A stretch of 64,000 bases of DNA from Amborella trichopoda (GCF_000471905.2 NW_006498233.1:1155608-1219607), one strand, 5' to 3'. Shown: positions 46,782 through 59,513, numbered from the stretch's first letter. The notes: generated by a model not told the origin, from the letters alone. Translations and numbers: made by a program.

Positions 46782-48503
46782 GGGTCCGTTTCGATACAAG
46801 AAAATTAGGAATCTTAGATATTTGAAATCCAAAAAAATCTATATATTTTCAATATCAAGGATTTTTGTTATGGATTTATCAAATCTCTTAGTTTGGATAA
46901 ACTATACAAAATTAATGGATTCCTTTCAAGCACTTCCATGTCCATTGTTCGGTAACAAAACTTTATACAATTTCTCTTTCTAAAATTTGTATATACTCTT
47001 TATCTAAAACTCAAAATTTGAGACAGTGTCGCTATAGAAAATTTGAGATAGTTTCTCTCTCTAAAATTTTGAAATAGTTTATCTCTTTAAAATTTGATAC
47101 AGTATCTCTCTAAAATTTGATATACTTTCTCTCTCTAAAGTTTAAAATATCAGATATTTTCTCTCTCTAAAACTTAATTTTTGAGATAGTTTCTCTCTAA
47201 TTTTTTTTTAAATAGTTTCTCTCTAAAAATTTCATGTACTTTCTCTATCTAAAATTTGATACAGTTTATCTCTTCAAAATTTTAAAATAATTTATCTTTA
47301 TAAAACATAAATTTTACGATAGTTTCTCTCTCCAAAAATTTTAGAGATAGAAACCAAAATTTTTGAGGTAGTTTCTATATCTAAAATTTTTTAAGTAGTT
47401 TATCTATCTAAAAATTGGTATAATTTTTATTTTTAAAAGTTTAATATATTTTCTCTCTCTAAAATTCCAAATTCAAGATTGTTTCTCTAAAACTCAAAAT
47501 TTGAGATAGTTTCTCTCTCTAAAAACGAGACATTTCCCTCTCTATTTTTTTTTTTGGCAGTTTCCCTTTCTATAATTTATAATAATTTATCTCTAAAAGT
47601 TTAAAAATACTTTCTCTCTCTACAATTTTAAGAATACTTTCTCCCTTTAAAACTTAAGATTTGATATACTTTCTCTCTTTAAAAATTAAAATATGAGATT
47701 ATTTCTCTCTCTAATAGTTTATCTCTCTAAAAAATTGAGATAGTTTCTCTCTCTAAAAATTTGCATGTACTTTCTCTTTCTAAAATATGATAGTTTATAT
47801 CTAAAACTTAAAATTTGAAATAGTTTCTCTCTCTAAAATTTTGAGATAGTTTATCTCTCTAAAAAAAAATTTGTACTTTCGCTCTCTAAAATTTTATCAT
47901 ATTTTCTCTCTCTAAAAGTTAAATTTTGAGATAGTTTCTCTCTCTAAAAATTTGAGATAGTTAATCTCTCTAAAAAAATTGGTACTTTTTTCTCTAAAAT
48001 TTTAACATATTTTCTCTCTCTAAAATTTTAACATACTTTCTCTCTCTAAAGGTTAAAATTTGAGATAGTTTCTCTCTCTAAAATTTTGAGATAGTTTATC
48101 TTATTAAAAAAATTGGTACTTTCTCTCTCTAAAATTTTAACCTACTTTTTTCTCTCTAAATTTTGACATACTTTATCTCTCTAAAATTTTAACATATTTT
48201 CTCTCTCTAAAAAATTTGAGATAGTTTCTCTCTTTAAAAAATTTAAGTATTTTCTCCCTCTAAAATTTTCATACCTACCAAATGTTCTCTATGTTTGGGG
48301 TTGAGGGAGCCAATAAGTGAAATCCATAGGCTTTGGAAATGCTAAAAAACAAGTTTTTGTGTGGAAATGAAATAGTGGAAAAGTAAGTCTTATTTCCATG
48401 ATTTTGATTTTCTTGATTTTAAGTATCCTAGTCATTAAGCAATCCAAACGGTGGATTTTAGCAAAATCCAAGATATTAAGAATCCATGTACCCAAACAGG
48501 CCC
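46782..48503 (-). mobile_element. Tourist/Harbinger-like element with inverted GAGAGAAACT array
   Basis: Ends read GGGTCCGTTTCGATACAAG and, reverse-complemented on the right, GGGCCTGTTTGGGTACATGG, flanked by TAA on both sides (46779-46781 and 48504-48506). The TIR and the TAA duplication are those of the PIF/Harbinger Tourist group. The interior 46975-48270 is a degenerate tandem array of units like TAGTTTCTCTCTCTAAAATT, the reverse complement of the array at 43935-46140. No transposase. Confidence 0.7.
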
Positions 48504-48534
48504 TAAGACTTGTGTGGTGTTTCTATTTTTTTAA

Positions 48535-48925
48535 ACTATGAGCGCGTATACTATGCTCGCTCGGGATCATAGTTATATTCCTTCGGTTAGATGACTTACT
48601 TGGAAGGATTTTTTTTCAATATAAAATTTTGGGAGCCACTTAAGAATCACTAGATAATTATTCTCAGAGGGAAAAATTTTTTATATTTGAGTTTTCTAAC
48701 ACTTCTCATCCTCCAAATATTGGACGGTTTCTATTCAATCTTGAGATAAATTTCTTTTTCAAGTGCCGAGAGGGTACAATTAATAAATATTTTTTATTGA
48801 AGTTAATCTATGTGTTAAAGATGTCATATCACCAAAATTTGTGGGCCTAAAATTAATCTTACGTAGGGTTTTACTCGAAGAAGTAAATGAACAGTATCCC
48901 CATGGAGTAAGATAACTTTTGGCTT
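48535..48925. repeat. Dispersed repeat, copy 2 of a pair with 31195-31600
   Basis: Same block order as 31195-31600, ending with TAGGGTTTTACTCGAAGAAG and AAATGAACAGTATCC. No ORF. Confidence 0.55.
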
Positions 48926-48950
48926 TAAGTATAGGAGTGCGGTTTGTATA

Positions 48951-49050
48951 GAGCCGAAACTCTATACAATCAAATTTGAGCCCACCTTCAAATAGTGTCG
49001 AAAAATATGATTTCAATACCGGAAAGTTTTGTGATAGCCTCAAATTATAT
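48951..49050 (+). mobile_element. M1 MITE cut by the assembly gap
   Basis: GAGCCCACCTTCAAATAGTG and TTTTGTGATAGCCTCAAA match 44722-44795 in order. The sequence stops at the N run; DNA after the gap does not resemble the rest of the MITE. Confidence 0.6.
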
Positions 49051-49070
49051 NNNNNNNNNNNNNNNNNNNN
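49051..49070. other. Assembly gap (20 N)
   Basis: Twenty consecutive N. The true gap length is unknown. Confidence 0.99.
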
Positions 49071-50265
49071 ACATTGCTAATGTTTGGCTATGTATGTGTG
49101 GAAGAAATATGAGAAATGTATTACCAACATTTTACCAGCACTTGCCTATAAACTATCATTTCTTTCTTTTTTGTCACAAAATTCCACTGAAATGTGGAAT
49201 TAAATTTATCATCACACAATTCCAAAAATAGTTTCTAATAACAACATCCTCACCATTATAAAAATATTATTTAATAATAACTTGTATCATTATAAAGTCA
49301 TCATCACATAATTTCCTACTTATTTTGTATGCCTTTGACACTTACATGGAATCACATGTCTTCTAACATGATTAAACTTTGATTTCAACATGATAAATCA
49401 TTGGAATAATATGATTGAAATAACATATTTTTATTGTGATAAGCCTTATTTTGATTTATTTTCTATACAATTCTTTCAAATGTCTATATACAATACATTT
49501 ATGATACCAAATTCAAAATCGTTATGGTACAAGTTAAAAAATAGGAAGTAGTTTTTTATGAATACCAAATTCAAAATCTTTATGGTACAAGTTAAAAAAT
49601 GGGAAGAACTATGAGTAGCAAACTAGAAGGTTTGATAATTGCATTAGAAAATTTTGAGGCATTGGAGGAGACTAAAGAGATAGGGTTTATCCACACCAAA
49701 ATAACTAGTTAAAGAGAGAAGGATTAAGCCTCAAGAGAGAGAGAGGGGGCAGGCTTAGCGAGGGAGGGAGCTCAAGATAGAGGGGGCGAGTTAGAGAGGG
49801 AGGGATATCTATGCAAACCAGTTATTATGGCTCAAGAAGAGAGAGGGTAGGGCTTACCAGTGAAGAGAGAAGCATTGCTTTGGTAAGTTCGTCAGAATTT
49901 GAGAAAGGGAAAAGGTAGGTTGGCATTTTTTCAAGCGGAGGATAAGTCAAAGAGAGACGCGCACGAAAGATTTCTCAAAGATTACATGTCACGCATAATA
50001 GATTTTTCACCTCTCACGTGTTTAATGGGTTTGGTGATTTTTGGGAAATCTCGGGTGATCTTCTCTTTCCATTTGCGAAGTACCCAAACAATGGAAATGT
50101 TATATTTCATTGTAATCTATTGTCATGTAATAGATTTCCAGGTACCCCAACGACCCTTTATTGTTCAATGGCCACACGAAACAATAGCAGAGCATAATCA
50201 CATCCTATAGGTGGGCTTCAATAATTTCATTAATAATAACTTAACAGAAGAAAGGGAACGTATTA
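49071..50265. other. Gene-free stretch; GA-rich block and a short duplication
   Basis: 49502-49605 contains two near-identical copies of about 58 bp starting ATACCAAATTCAAAATC. 49730-49880 is GA-rich. The open segment 49899-50210 has no recognisable domain and I do not call it a gene. Confidence 0.5.
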
Positions 50266-50473
50266 AATGAGCCCATTGACTTTTGGTATAAGGGGGTTAA
50301 ATTAATCTTGACCATTGAATGTGAAATTGGGTGGCTGTATTTATTTTATTGACCAAACTCAAAGTTCAAAAGCAATTTTCTTGAACTTTGTGACACACTC
50401 AAGCTATTAGATTTCACATCAAATGATTATAAGTAATTGTGACCCCCTTATACCAAACGTAAATGGTCTCATT
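50266..50473. mobile_element. Short MITE (208 bp)
   Basis: Left AATGAGCCCATT...TTTGGTATAAGGGGGT and right, reverse-complemented, AATGAGACCATT...TTTGGTATAAGGGGGT form terminal inverted repeats of about 40 bp. Non-coding. Confidence 0.65.
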
Positions 50474-50778
50474 GTATACAATCTCTAATAGAAATCCCTT
50501 TAACCTGACGCAAATTACACATGGTCCAATCATTATGTTACCCTCCCTTCCATATCAAAACTTGATAGGTTCTTGTCTCTTCAAGTTAGGAAACAAAATT
50601 CCCCAAACTCGCAAGTATTGACATAGTCTTAAAAGATGTGTAAAATGTACATTGCCCAAGTAAAATGGACTGTGTAAAATATCAGGTGCTTTTCTTTTTT
50701 GACCAATGTTCAAAATTTATTGATAAACTAGAAGGAAATTACATCAGGAGATATAAAGAGAGAAACATGCTCAATGCC

Positions 50779-53700
50779 CTATTTTGCCAAAGCATCACCA
50801 ACCTCATTAGCCTCTCTATAAACATGAGAGAAAGTAACAATCAAGGTTGTTGTAACATCCATAATCTGCAACCATAAAGATTGAAGTTCCCACAGAATAG
50901 ACTGCTCCTTTTTACACCATCTAATAATGTTTAAAAAATCACCTTCAATTAAACAGGTTGTCCCCAAGTTATCGTCTATAAAAATGAGCAAACCTCTAAG
51001 AACATCACTCATCTCAACAAAATTTACAGTAGCAACACCAATCGGTCCTGCATAGGATAGCACAATATTCCTATAGCAATCACGGATTACACTCCCAATA
51101 CCCGCTGGACTTGGGTTACCCAGAGAGTTACCATCAAAATCTTAAAGCAGCCTAAGGGTAGAGCTAACCACAAAGCCTTTGGTCGATGCCTCCTAACCCC
51201 AAGAGAAAATAAATTGGAAAGATTGACTATCACATCCACGTTTGTGATGCCCCATCCCTCCTTGGTCACAAAATTACATGACCATATCGACTACTTAATT
51301 AAAAGAATCACTTTTTGTTGGGGCAAAGTCAGACCTTCAAAGGTTCTTTTATTCATCTCCTTCCATACTTTCCACATCACCATACTTATGGCTATCTTCC
51401 AAATTGTTCTCCCAGTTTTGGGAAGAAAAGGAAGAACAAATTGAGTAATTATCCCTAAATCTGCGCCATAACCAACGAAATCCCAACCAATTTGAAGAGC
51501 CAATGCCAAGTCCCTAAAATAAAAGGACAATGCATCAAGAGATGTGCAACCGATTCGTCATCTTGTTTACAGAGTAAACAAATATTAGGCAAAATTTTTC
51601 CCCTCTTCATAAGATTGTCTATGGTTAAGATCTTACGTTGTGCCGCCAACCAATTAAAGATTTGTACTTTATGGGGGATAGGCCACTACCAAATTTGAAC
51701 AATCTCAGCGAAAGATCATCTACAATGGTCGTGAAAAAATAAATTATAACAAGATTTAACTGAAAAAAATCCATCACTCTCAATCTCCCAAATCAACTCA
51801 TCAACCGCATCATGTGAGATATACTTTGTCCAACAATTCCAGCAGAGTATACCATTGAGTAAAAACAGCTTCACTTAGTCGTCTGTATCTAAAATTTATG
51901 TTACAAGAGAAACAATTCCCTCTTCTCTCCACAACATCTCCACTGAGCACATTTGGTTCAGAAATTTACGAAAAAGGTCAGGGAATGCGACTTTAAGTGA
52001 GAATTCGTCAATCCACTTATGATGCCAAAACATGACTTGCCTACCACTTCCAACATTCCATCTGAAATAGCTAGAGATCATAGGACTGCAGTTATAGATG
52101 GCTTTCCAAGTAAAAGAAATATCATTCCCTCTACCTTCACCAATCCATAGACTATGAATGTCCAAGCCATACTTAGTAATGAGAACATTATACCATAGCT
52201 GGTCCTTATAAATAATACTTCACCACCACCATTTGCATAAAAGAGCCTCATTAAACTTTCTAACATTTTGAATGCCTAGGCCTCTTTCGCGTTTGAAAGT
52301 ATAAAATCTGTCCCATTTAACCAAGTGGAATTTCCTATGGTCATCGTTCGAGCCCCAAAGGAAATCTCTCATCATTTTCTCGAGCTTTCTTCCTACCGAA
52401 GCTGACATTTGGATCAATGACATCTGGTACATAGGGAGGTTGGCTAAGCAGGACCGCAGTAGTATTACCCTCCCCCCAATATATAGGTACTTGTGCTTCC
52501 ATAAGTCAAGTTTAATTTACACCCTTTCAATAACCTTATCCCACACATCAATAGGAAACTTGATATCAGAAATAGGCAAGCCCAAATAGAAAATAGGGAA
52601 ACTTGCTATTTTACAGCCAAAACTCTAGCTAGATTCACCGCTACATCGGCTCCACAATTAATGGTTACCAAAGAAGATTTGTGGAAATTCACTTTGATAC
52701 TTCACAAATTTCAAAAAATCTAGCAATATTTTCTAGCTAATCTATCTTTGCATCACAAAACACTAGTGTATCATCCACATATTGGAGATGAGAAACAATA
52801 ATATCTGAGTTACCAATTTTGAAATCTGAGAAAGCGCCACCCCTTTCAACCTTACTCAACATGATACTAAAACACTCGACATAAATGGTATAAAGAAATG
52901 GTGATGGAGGATCCCCTTGACGAAGTCCTCTAGAGCCATTAAAAAAACCAATGGGGCTTCCCTTAAATAAGACAGAGAAGTGTGCAGATGATAGAAACCC
53001 AAAAATTCAGCTTCTCCATCTATCTCCAAAACCCATCATTTTCATGATTTCAAGCAGGACCCCCCATTCCACCCTATCATAGGCTTTTTTCATATCCAAT
53101 TTTACATGACCCCCTCTTTTTTACTGAAAACACGGGAATGGATGCATTCCTGCGCAACCAACACACTATCTGTAATTTGATGATCTTTTATAAAAGTCGA
53201 TTGGGACTTCGAAATAAGGAAAGGTAGAACCTCTTTCAGTCTCTCACAAGTATTTTAGCAATAATTTTGTAGACACTAGTCAACAGACTAATTGGTCTGA
53301 CAGCAAAGAGCTCACTTAAGTCGACTTTTTAGGAATCAAAGCCAATAAGGTAGAGTTAATACCTTTAAATATATTGTTGGTAGCAAATAATTCTCTAACC
53401 ATCATCAATAAATCTTCCTTTAAAATGTTCCAAAACTTATAGAAACAAATCATAAGGAAGCCATCCGGGCCAGGTGCCTTATCACCGGCCAAAGCAGAGA
53501 CAACCTTTTTTAATTCTTCCATCAAATAGGTCTTTCCAAATATCCAGTTTGAGCCCCTTGCAACACCTTAAAAGGGACATTGTTAAAACTAGAGTATAAG
53601 AACACCTCCCTAGAGAAAATATTCTTAAAGTGATTTACTACTCCTTCCATAACCGCAATATTCTCAGAATCGATTTCAGAGATCGTCAAACTTGATAAAT

Positions 53701-54823
53701 TATTTTGCCTTATTCTAGAGGAAGCAATAACATGAAAGAATTTAGTATTTAGATTACCCTCTTTTAACCATTTATTTCTAGACCTTTGCTTCTAATAAAC
53801 TTCTTCCAATCTCTGTAGCTCGTCAAGCTCCTTCAATTTAAGAGTACGTTCCAAAATAAGAGCCTCAGTCAACTCTCCATTAAACTGAGAATCAACCTCT
53901 AAACCTTCAATATCAGCCAAAATAACGTTAATCTTGGCCTTTACGTCAACTTTATTCTCTCTCTTCCAAAGAAGTAACTTGTGCTTGATATTCAGTAACT
54001 TCTTATATATTTGATAATCCATCTGGCCAATCACCACCGTGTTCATCCAGGTCATTTGAATAATCTCCACTGCCTCTTTTTTCTCTAGCCACGCCACCTC
54101 TAATCGAAAGGTTTAGGCCCCCCTCTGAGGCATCCCGTACTTAGAAGAATAGGGGTGTGGTTAGAGGAAAGTTGCACTAGTGACTTCACAGACGCGAGAG
54201 GGAAAGCTTCCAACCAGCCGCTGCTCTAAGAAACCTGTCTAATTTGGACATGGCAAGATTGTTCACACTATTATTGGACCAAGTAAACTTAGCACCAATA
54301 ATAGGGAGGTCGAAAAAGGCATTTTCTTCAATGAAGAGGTTAAACTTTCTCATTAACACATTGATAGGGTGCTCTGCTAAACACTCATCCGGCCACCTGA
54401 TAAGGTTAAAATCTCCCCCAATTACCATAAGATAGGGAACAAAATGTACGATAGCGTGACAAATAAAAGCATCCTTCAAGGAGGAAGAATTAGGCCCATA
54501 AACACTCATAAACCCCATAGACAATCCAAAATAGCCCTAAAACCCAAAAACAAAAAGTTTTCTCTCACAATGGAATCAAAACAAAAAATAACAGTAGGAT
54601 CTCATAGAATCCATAAACCCCATGAAGTACCTACTGCATCAATACCAGTAAAAGAGACTGCCCCACTACCCCAAACTTCCTTCACCCCCGCAAGAGTAGG
54701 GCTAGGAAATTTAGTTTTCTGCAAAGCCATAATTACAGGTTTAAACTTATAAACCAAAAATAAAACATCACGTCTTCTTCTGGGGTGACCCAAACCCCTA
54801 ACATTCCAAGATAGAAAATTCAT
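50779..54823 (-). pseudogene. LINE ORF2: endonuclease, reverse transcriptase, zf-RVT, RNase H (decayed)
   Basis: ORF2 begins at 54823 with MNFLSWNVRGLG, overlapping the ORF1 stop in a TAATG. Endonuclease motifs: SWNVRGLG, QKTKF (the catalytic Glu of QETK is Lys here), VYGPNSSS, GGDFNLIR, AKFTWSN and SKLDRFL. Reverse transcriptase: DKAPGPDGF and LLALIPKK (53525-53316) and the catalytic YVDDTLVF near 52780-52740. Then RDFLWGSNDDHRKFHLVKWD (52432-52220), zf-RVT with ICLLCKQDDESVAHLLMHCP (51649-51455), and RNase H ending in TFSHVYREANEVGDALAK (51063-50779). Multiple stops and frameshifts separate these blocks. Confidence 0.85.
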
Positions 54824-55228
54824 TAAAAATAAATGGGAGAGGAAGAAAAACCTGGTCCAGAAAGACCATCACTGAAATAAACATCTTCAAGCACCATCGA
54901 GTCAATAGCATCTCCAACAGACGAAGAAGACGAAGTCATTGATTCTGAGTCTATGTCCACCACTTCTGGATCATGAAAGGCAATAGCAGCAACAATATAT
55001 CCTCCTTTTGGAACTCCATGTGCTTTCAATCTCGCGGAGGAACGAACTCGACGATGAAACACTTTTTTTTTCTTGCTTTTGTTCTTCAAAAAATATGTCG
55101 GAGTTTTATCATTTGTTTTCTCGGTATCTTCATTAGACAAGCCCTCACGATAGTCAACTACTTTTTTCACCTCTGTCTCTATCGGCTTCTTTTCTCTAGC
55201 AGCCTCCGCTTTAACTTTGCGAGTATTC

Positions 55229-56845
55229 CTAATACCCTCCATTAAGTGGAACTTCATCAAGTCCCATATCTACCAACAATTTCCCCACAAAAAGTGAGTC
55301 ATCCAAAGTAGAACAAGTGGTTTCAGTGGCAATTTCATTCACCATAGCATCCTCAGGTGAAATGACCAGCTGCAACAGAGAGGTTGGCGTCTCCACCGAC
55401 AGTGGCTCTGCCAGCGAAGAGGACTCTGCCTTCTCCCCAACCTCTGACTCCACTTGAGCACCATCACCAATCATCAACGGTTCCTCTAGTTCGATCACCA
55501 TGATAGCAAGGGGATCAACTAGAACAGGGTTGAAGCTTGAGCGGGTTTTCTTGGCAGTAACAAGGCAAAAAGGAAGAGCGTGCATCTTCGCGCAAAGGAT
55601 ACCAATACAGAGAAGGAGGCACCAGCCTTTGCTGACTGATTTGTGGTGAGAAAGGAGGAAGAATAGAACTAAAGCCAGGGGAAGATTAGAAAGCGCTGAA
55701 GAAGGAGACCCCTTATCGCAATTTTCGTCAAAACAAAATGCCACTTGTATTCTGGTTCCTACCCCACCCCAATCATGCTGACAAGAAGGCATAAAATGCC
55801 CTCCCGAGGTTATCAAATATCTGTCATCCGCTGCCTTCTTTGGAGTAAGACCAAAACCAGGCTAAAAAAAAAGAGGTGGACCCTCTTGACCACAGAAGCC
55901 TTTCAACACTAGGCCCATCCGAAAAAGAGTCCAAAAATTGACTTTGCTAACTCTTAATAGGAAACTTACCATTGTCTTTATTTGCAACATTCAGTAACCG
56001 CTGATTACTAAAACCATATGAAAATCCCTCTGTGTAATCCGGAATCTAACCACCTCGATCCATTGTTTTTGAAATTTTTGGCGTTACATGAGATTCAAAT
56101 TGGAAATTCCTAGCCTTACGCCAAGCCTTTCTCTGAGGAACTGAAATTTTATGATAACTAGGCACCGACGGTCTCCCAAATTTCGATGATTGGCTCCAAA
56201 GCTTACCCTTCTCCAATACCATAGGTAACTCTGAGTTGTCTTCTCCTTGAGCTTTACTAGCGATACCTTCACAAACCACTCCAATCTCAAAGGTATCTTT
56301 TCCAACAGAGAGGCAAACTTTCTGAGGTATAGCCACACCAACAAGCTTCAAAACTATAACCCATACCGTCTTGCAGGCCGGGCTCAATAATGAATCCCAA
56401 TCTAAATCCACATATCCTCCCAGAGAGTCTGCAATCTTTTTTAAAATAGTCAAATTCCAAGCATGCAAAGGTACGCCATTAAGACTCAACGAAAGAGATT
56501 CCTTCTGAATGAAGGAATTGTGGTCAGAAGGCTTCCAAAGATCCAACGATAGAAGGCTCCCACGTAGTCTACAGAAACGATTACAAAGAGCTTTACTAAC
56601 CTCATCCTTAGACCGAAGTTTTAAAACAATTTTGTTCTCGCCTATGATTTTCACATCAGGAGAGTATGACAAACACCATTCTCTTTTAGCCCAGTCCGAC
56701 AAACCAAAGAATTTGTGATAGGTGGGGAGAAGGACCCAGTGATAAAAAAGTTAGATCTAATATCCAGCTTATCCCATTCATTACTCAAAATCCAAACTGA
56801 AAAATAGAGAGAACTATCCACAGATCCTATCATCCCTTGAAACAA
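55229..56845 (-). pseudogene. LINE ORF1, DUF4283-type nucleic-acid-binding protein (frameshifted)
   Basis: Segments 56845-56651, 56702-56046, 55816-55229 and 55260-54823 form a broken ORF1. The second segment has the DUF4283 pattern: SDWAKREWCLSYSPDVKIIG, IVLKLRSKDEVSKAL, LRGSLLSLDLWKPSD and LNGVPLHAWN. The C-terminal part is acidic and Ser-rich, then basic (KNKSKKKKVFHRRVRSSARL). I do not see the zinc knuckle usual after DUF4283. At least two frame breaks and one stop separate the segments. ORF1 proteins bind LINE RNA and chaperone target-primed reverse transcription. Confidence 0.75.
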
Positions 56846-57097
56846 TTACACTTCTCTCTCTCAGTCGCAGATCAAGGAAGAGGAAAAATTGATGAAGATG
56901 ACCAACGACCATTGGCCCATCACTTTGTTACATCCTATAAAATTATGCGAGTTTCTTGTTCACCATCACCACATCCACGGTTAGGGTTTCACTCGTGAAC
57001 CCTAATCCTTCTTTTTTGAAAGAAACCCTAACCCTTCCTTTTTGAAAGAAGTCAAGATTAACCACTCTCTCCTCTCTCTCAATGCAAATAGAACGAG

Positions 57098-58162
57098 TAT
57101 CACGTGCTTATTTCTATAAATAAGGTTGCAACTTTATACCAACTGCACCCTTAAAAAAAACATAAATACCCTAACTTGAATAAATACCCTAGCTTGACGA
57201 GGTTGTTGAATTCAACATATTATTTAGAAGTTTTTCCGCTAGTTGGTAACGGAGTCCAACCATTTGTATAGGTACTTTTTCACTTTAATATGCAAACTAC
57301 TCGAACACTTAATGTGAAACTCGTAATGAAACTCTTGGATAGCAAACATTATTTACAGCAAACATAATTTCGATTTTTTGTTGAGCTCAAAGGATTGTTT
57401 CTTACATTTCGCAACTAGAATATTATCTTCTTTTTCGTAATTGATTATTAACGTTTGAATATCTTTTGGGCTGTTGTCAATATGTTTCTCACTAAGATTA
57501 ACATTTTCATGGTATCTATATATTCGAGTTGCTTCTTCATTTGATCTTGAAGGTTGGGACTTGATGCCAAATTTACTAGATTACGCGCACCTTCTTCACA
57601 CTGATCAATATTTTTTGTTTATTATTTTTTTTGAATGCTCACTAATCAATATTTTTTAATCCTCACAATTGTTGATTTATTCCACCAATCTCCTCGAAAT
57701 TTGTAGATCTCGACTTGAATACCTTACATGAGTTGATTTATGCACTTGTTGATTCACAGACTGTAATTTGTGATGGCATCAATAGTAAGAGTGAGTTTTG
57801 CTACAATTGTGATGGATGTAATAATGATTAATATAAAGAGGGAGAAGAAAAACAATAAAATAAATCAGAAACTTAAAAATATAAATAAGTGAGACTTTAC
57901 CCTCTAGAGATTCCCAAGGATGTCCTCACTAAAAAAGATATTTTCAAAACACCAAAGCTAAAATCTTATTTTCTTCTCTTCTCTTTTCTTGTCCAATACA
58001 TATTTATAGAAAAAAACCTTCAAATGTAACTTGCTCTTTAAAGAACCTAATCAATATTAAATCTTAACTTCTCATTTTTTTTTTAAAAAAACCTTCAAAT
58101 GTAACTTGCTCTTTAAAGAACCTAATCAATATTAAATCTTAACTTCTCATTTTTTTTAAAAA
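57098..58162. other. Gene-free stretch with a perfect 73-bp tandem duplication
   Basis: No gene or recognisable transposon is seen from 57110 to 58010. At 58012-58157 a segment starting ACCTTCAAATGTAACTTGC is present twice with a period of 73 bp and no visible mismatch apart from the T run between copies. Confidence 0.6.
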
Positions 58163-58560
58163 GGTGCAGTTTGCATACAAACACATCCGAAGGTGTAGAG
58201 GAGGTAAGGTGCACTTTCAAATTTTATCATGGCATATAATTTTGATGTAAAATGTTCTTAGGATTATCTCAAAATCTATTTTTATATCTAATTATAAAAT
58301 TTTAAATTTTACAAATGGTTAAAATCAAGTAGATCTATAAACTTATGAAAATTTTGAAAATGAACAGTGTAGATAATATATGTTGTAAAATGCACTACTT
58401 CTTAAACTTAAAATCTTTTTATTTTTCATAGTCATACATCTCGATGTCGAGATGATCAATCAAAGAGTTTTTCAACATTAAAACTACATTTTCCAATGGA
58501 TTATTGAAGGGCATCCGTAGTTCTATATTATAAGGTACCATCCTTATATAAACTTTTTCC
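58163..58560 (+). mobile_element. MITE, family M1
   Basis: Contains AAGTAGATCTATAAACTTAT and CATCTCGATGTCGAGATGAT, matching the cores at 44845 and 44950. Ends CCTTATATAAACTTTTTCC, like CTCTATATAAACTTTTCCC at 45060. Confidence 0.6.
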
Positions 58561-58569
58561 TTCAAAAAA

Positions 58570-58670
58570 TTCAAATTCCAACTCAGTTCTCTATAACTGA
58601 ACAGCCACAAATACCATAACTTAAACCACTCTCCATAACTGAACAGCCATAAATACCATAACCTAAACAA
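58570..58670. repeat. Tandem duplication, about 41 bp
   Basis: TAACTGAACAGCCACAAATA and TAACTGAACAGCCATAAATA lie next to each other, with period about 46 bp. Confidence 0.6.
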
Positions 58671-58734
58671 TGGATGTAGTTTCTATAAGGCTCGAAAAAA
58701 AGGTAGTCAAACCTCAAATCAAAACCTCATTTAG

Positions 58735-58958
58735 AAAACATGGGCATGCGAAATATCTATGATAGCTCTAAAATCAATTTCTACCACCAATTTTAAAATT
58801 ATAGTTAAAAAAATGATACAAATCTTACGGATCCGTGAACACTATAATGGTCAAGGTCGAAATGAGATTTGATGGTTTTCTAAACCCAAATCTGTAAATT
58901 TCCATGAGTTTTGAGGTGAAGCTTTACTTATTTTGATAGATCTACAGCCCTGTCAAAA
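58735..58958 (+). mobile_element. MITE-like repeat, family M2
   Basis: Shares GATAGCTCTAAAATCAATTT and GAGTTTTGAGGTG segments with the inverted block 27838-28185. Ends approximate. Confidence 0.4.
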
Positions 58959-59513
58959 CAAAGCACCATACATAAAAAAAAACCCCATTTCCCACCATTG
59001 GTCACATTTCCCATATCACAAAACCAAGCGGTTTGAGAGCTAAAATACCCCATTTCCCACTATCAAAGAATTGATTTCAATGATCCATACCTCATTCATT
59101 AATCGCCATTCTTAATATCAGTTATCTAAAATTGGCAATCCAACTTGGAATTGACCAAGCCATCCAGAGGTGGGTGATTCCAGATTGAGGCATCCAGAAT
59201 CACCCCCATCCTCCTTACTATTTTTTTTTTCTAATTTCTTAGTCAATCTAAGTTGGAAATCGGACCGGACAAATCACATTCAGACTAGCAATTCAGGGCC
59301 TGATTCCTATTTTTGGATCACTGCTTAATATCACGACAAATGCCAATTTGATTCATAATCTCATTAATACAGCCTTCAAAAACTCAGCCACAAACATCCA
59401 CTATAAAACTAAAAGACAATAAAGTTTAAAACAAGTGACTCATTGAAGTAAAGCAACATGATACCACGCACCCACACACAGAAAGAAACCAGGAATTTCT
59501 CGGCATCCCAATA

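Larger units (their letters stand above)
50690..57097 (-). mobile_element. L1-type LINE, nearly full length, with RNase H
   Basis: A 6.4 kb minus-strand element with ORF1 and ORF2 in the usual order and a short A-rich 3-prime end (on the minus strand GGTCAAAAAAGAAAA). Candidate target duplications TATCAGGTGC (50680-50689) and TATCACGTGC (57098-57107) differ at one base. The 5-prime leader contains telobox-like AAACCCTAACCC and GTTAGGGTTTC motifs near 56980-57040 and a GA-rich start. Several frameshifts and stops indicate an inactive copy. Confidence 0.85.

Noticed and set aside
49899-50210. 103-codon plus-strand open frame
   Set aside because: No domain, not supported by splice or family evidence, lies in repeat-like DNA.
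54444-54752. Plus-strand open frame opposite the LINE endonuclease
   Set aside because: Antisense shadow of LINE ORF2.
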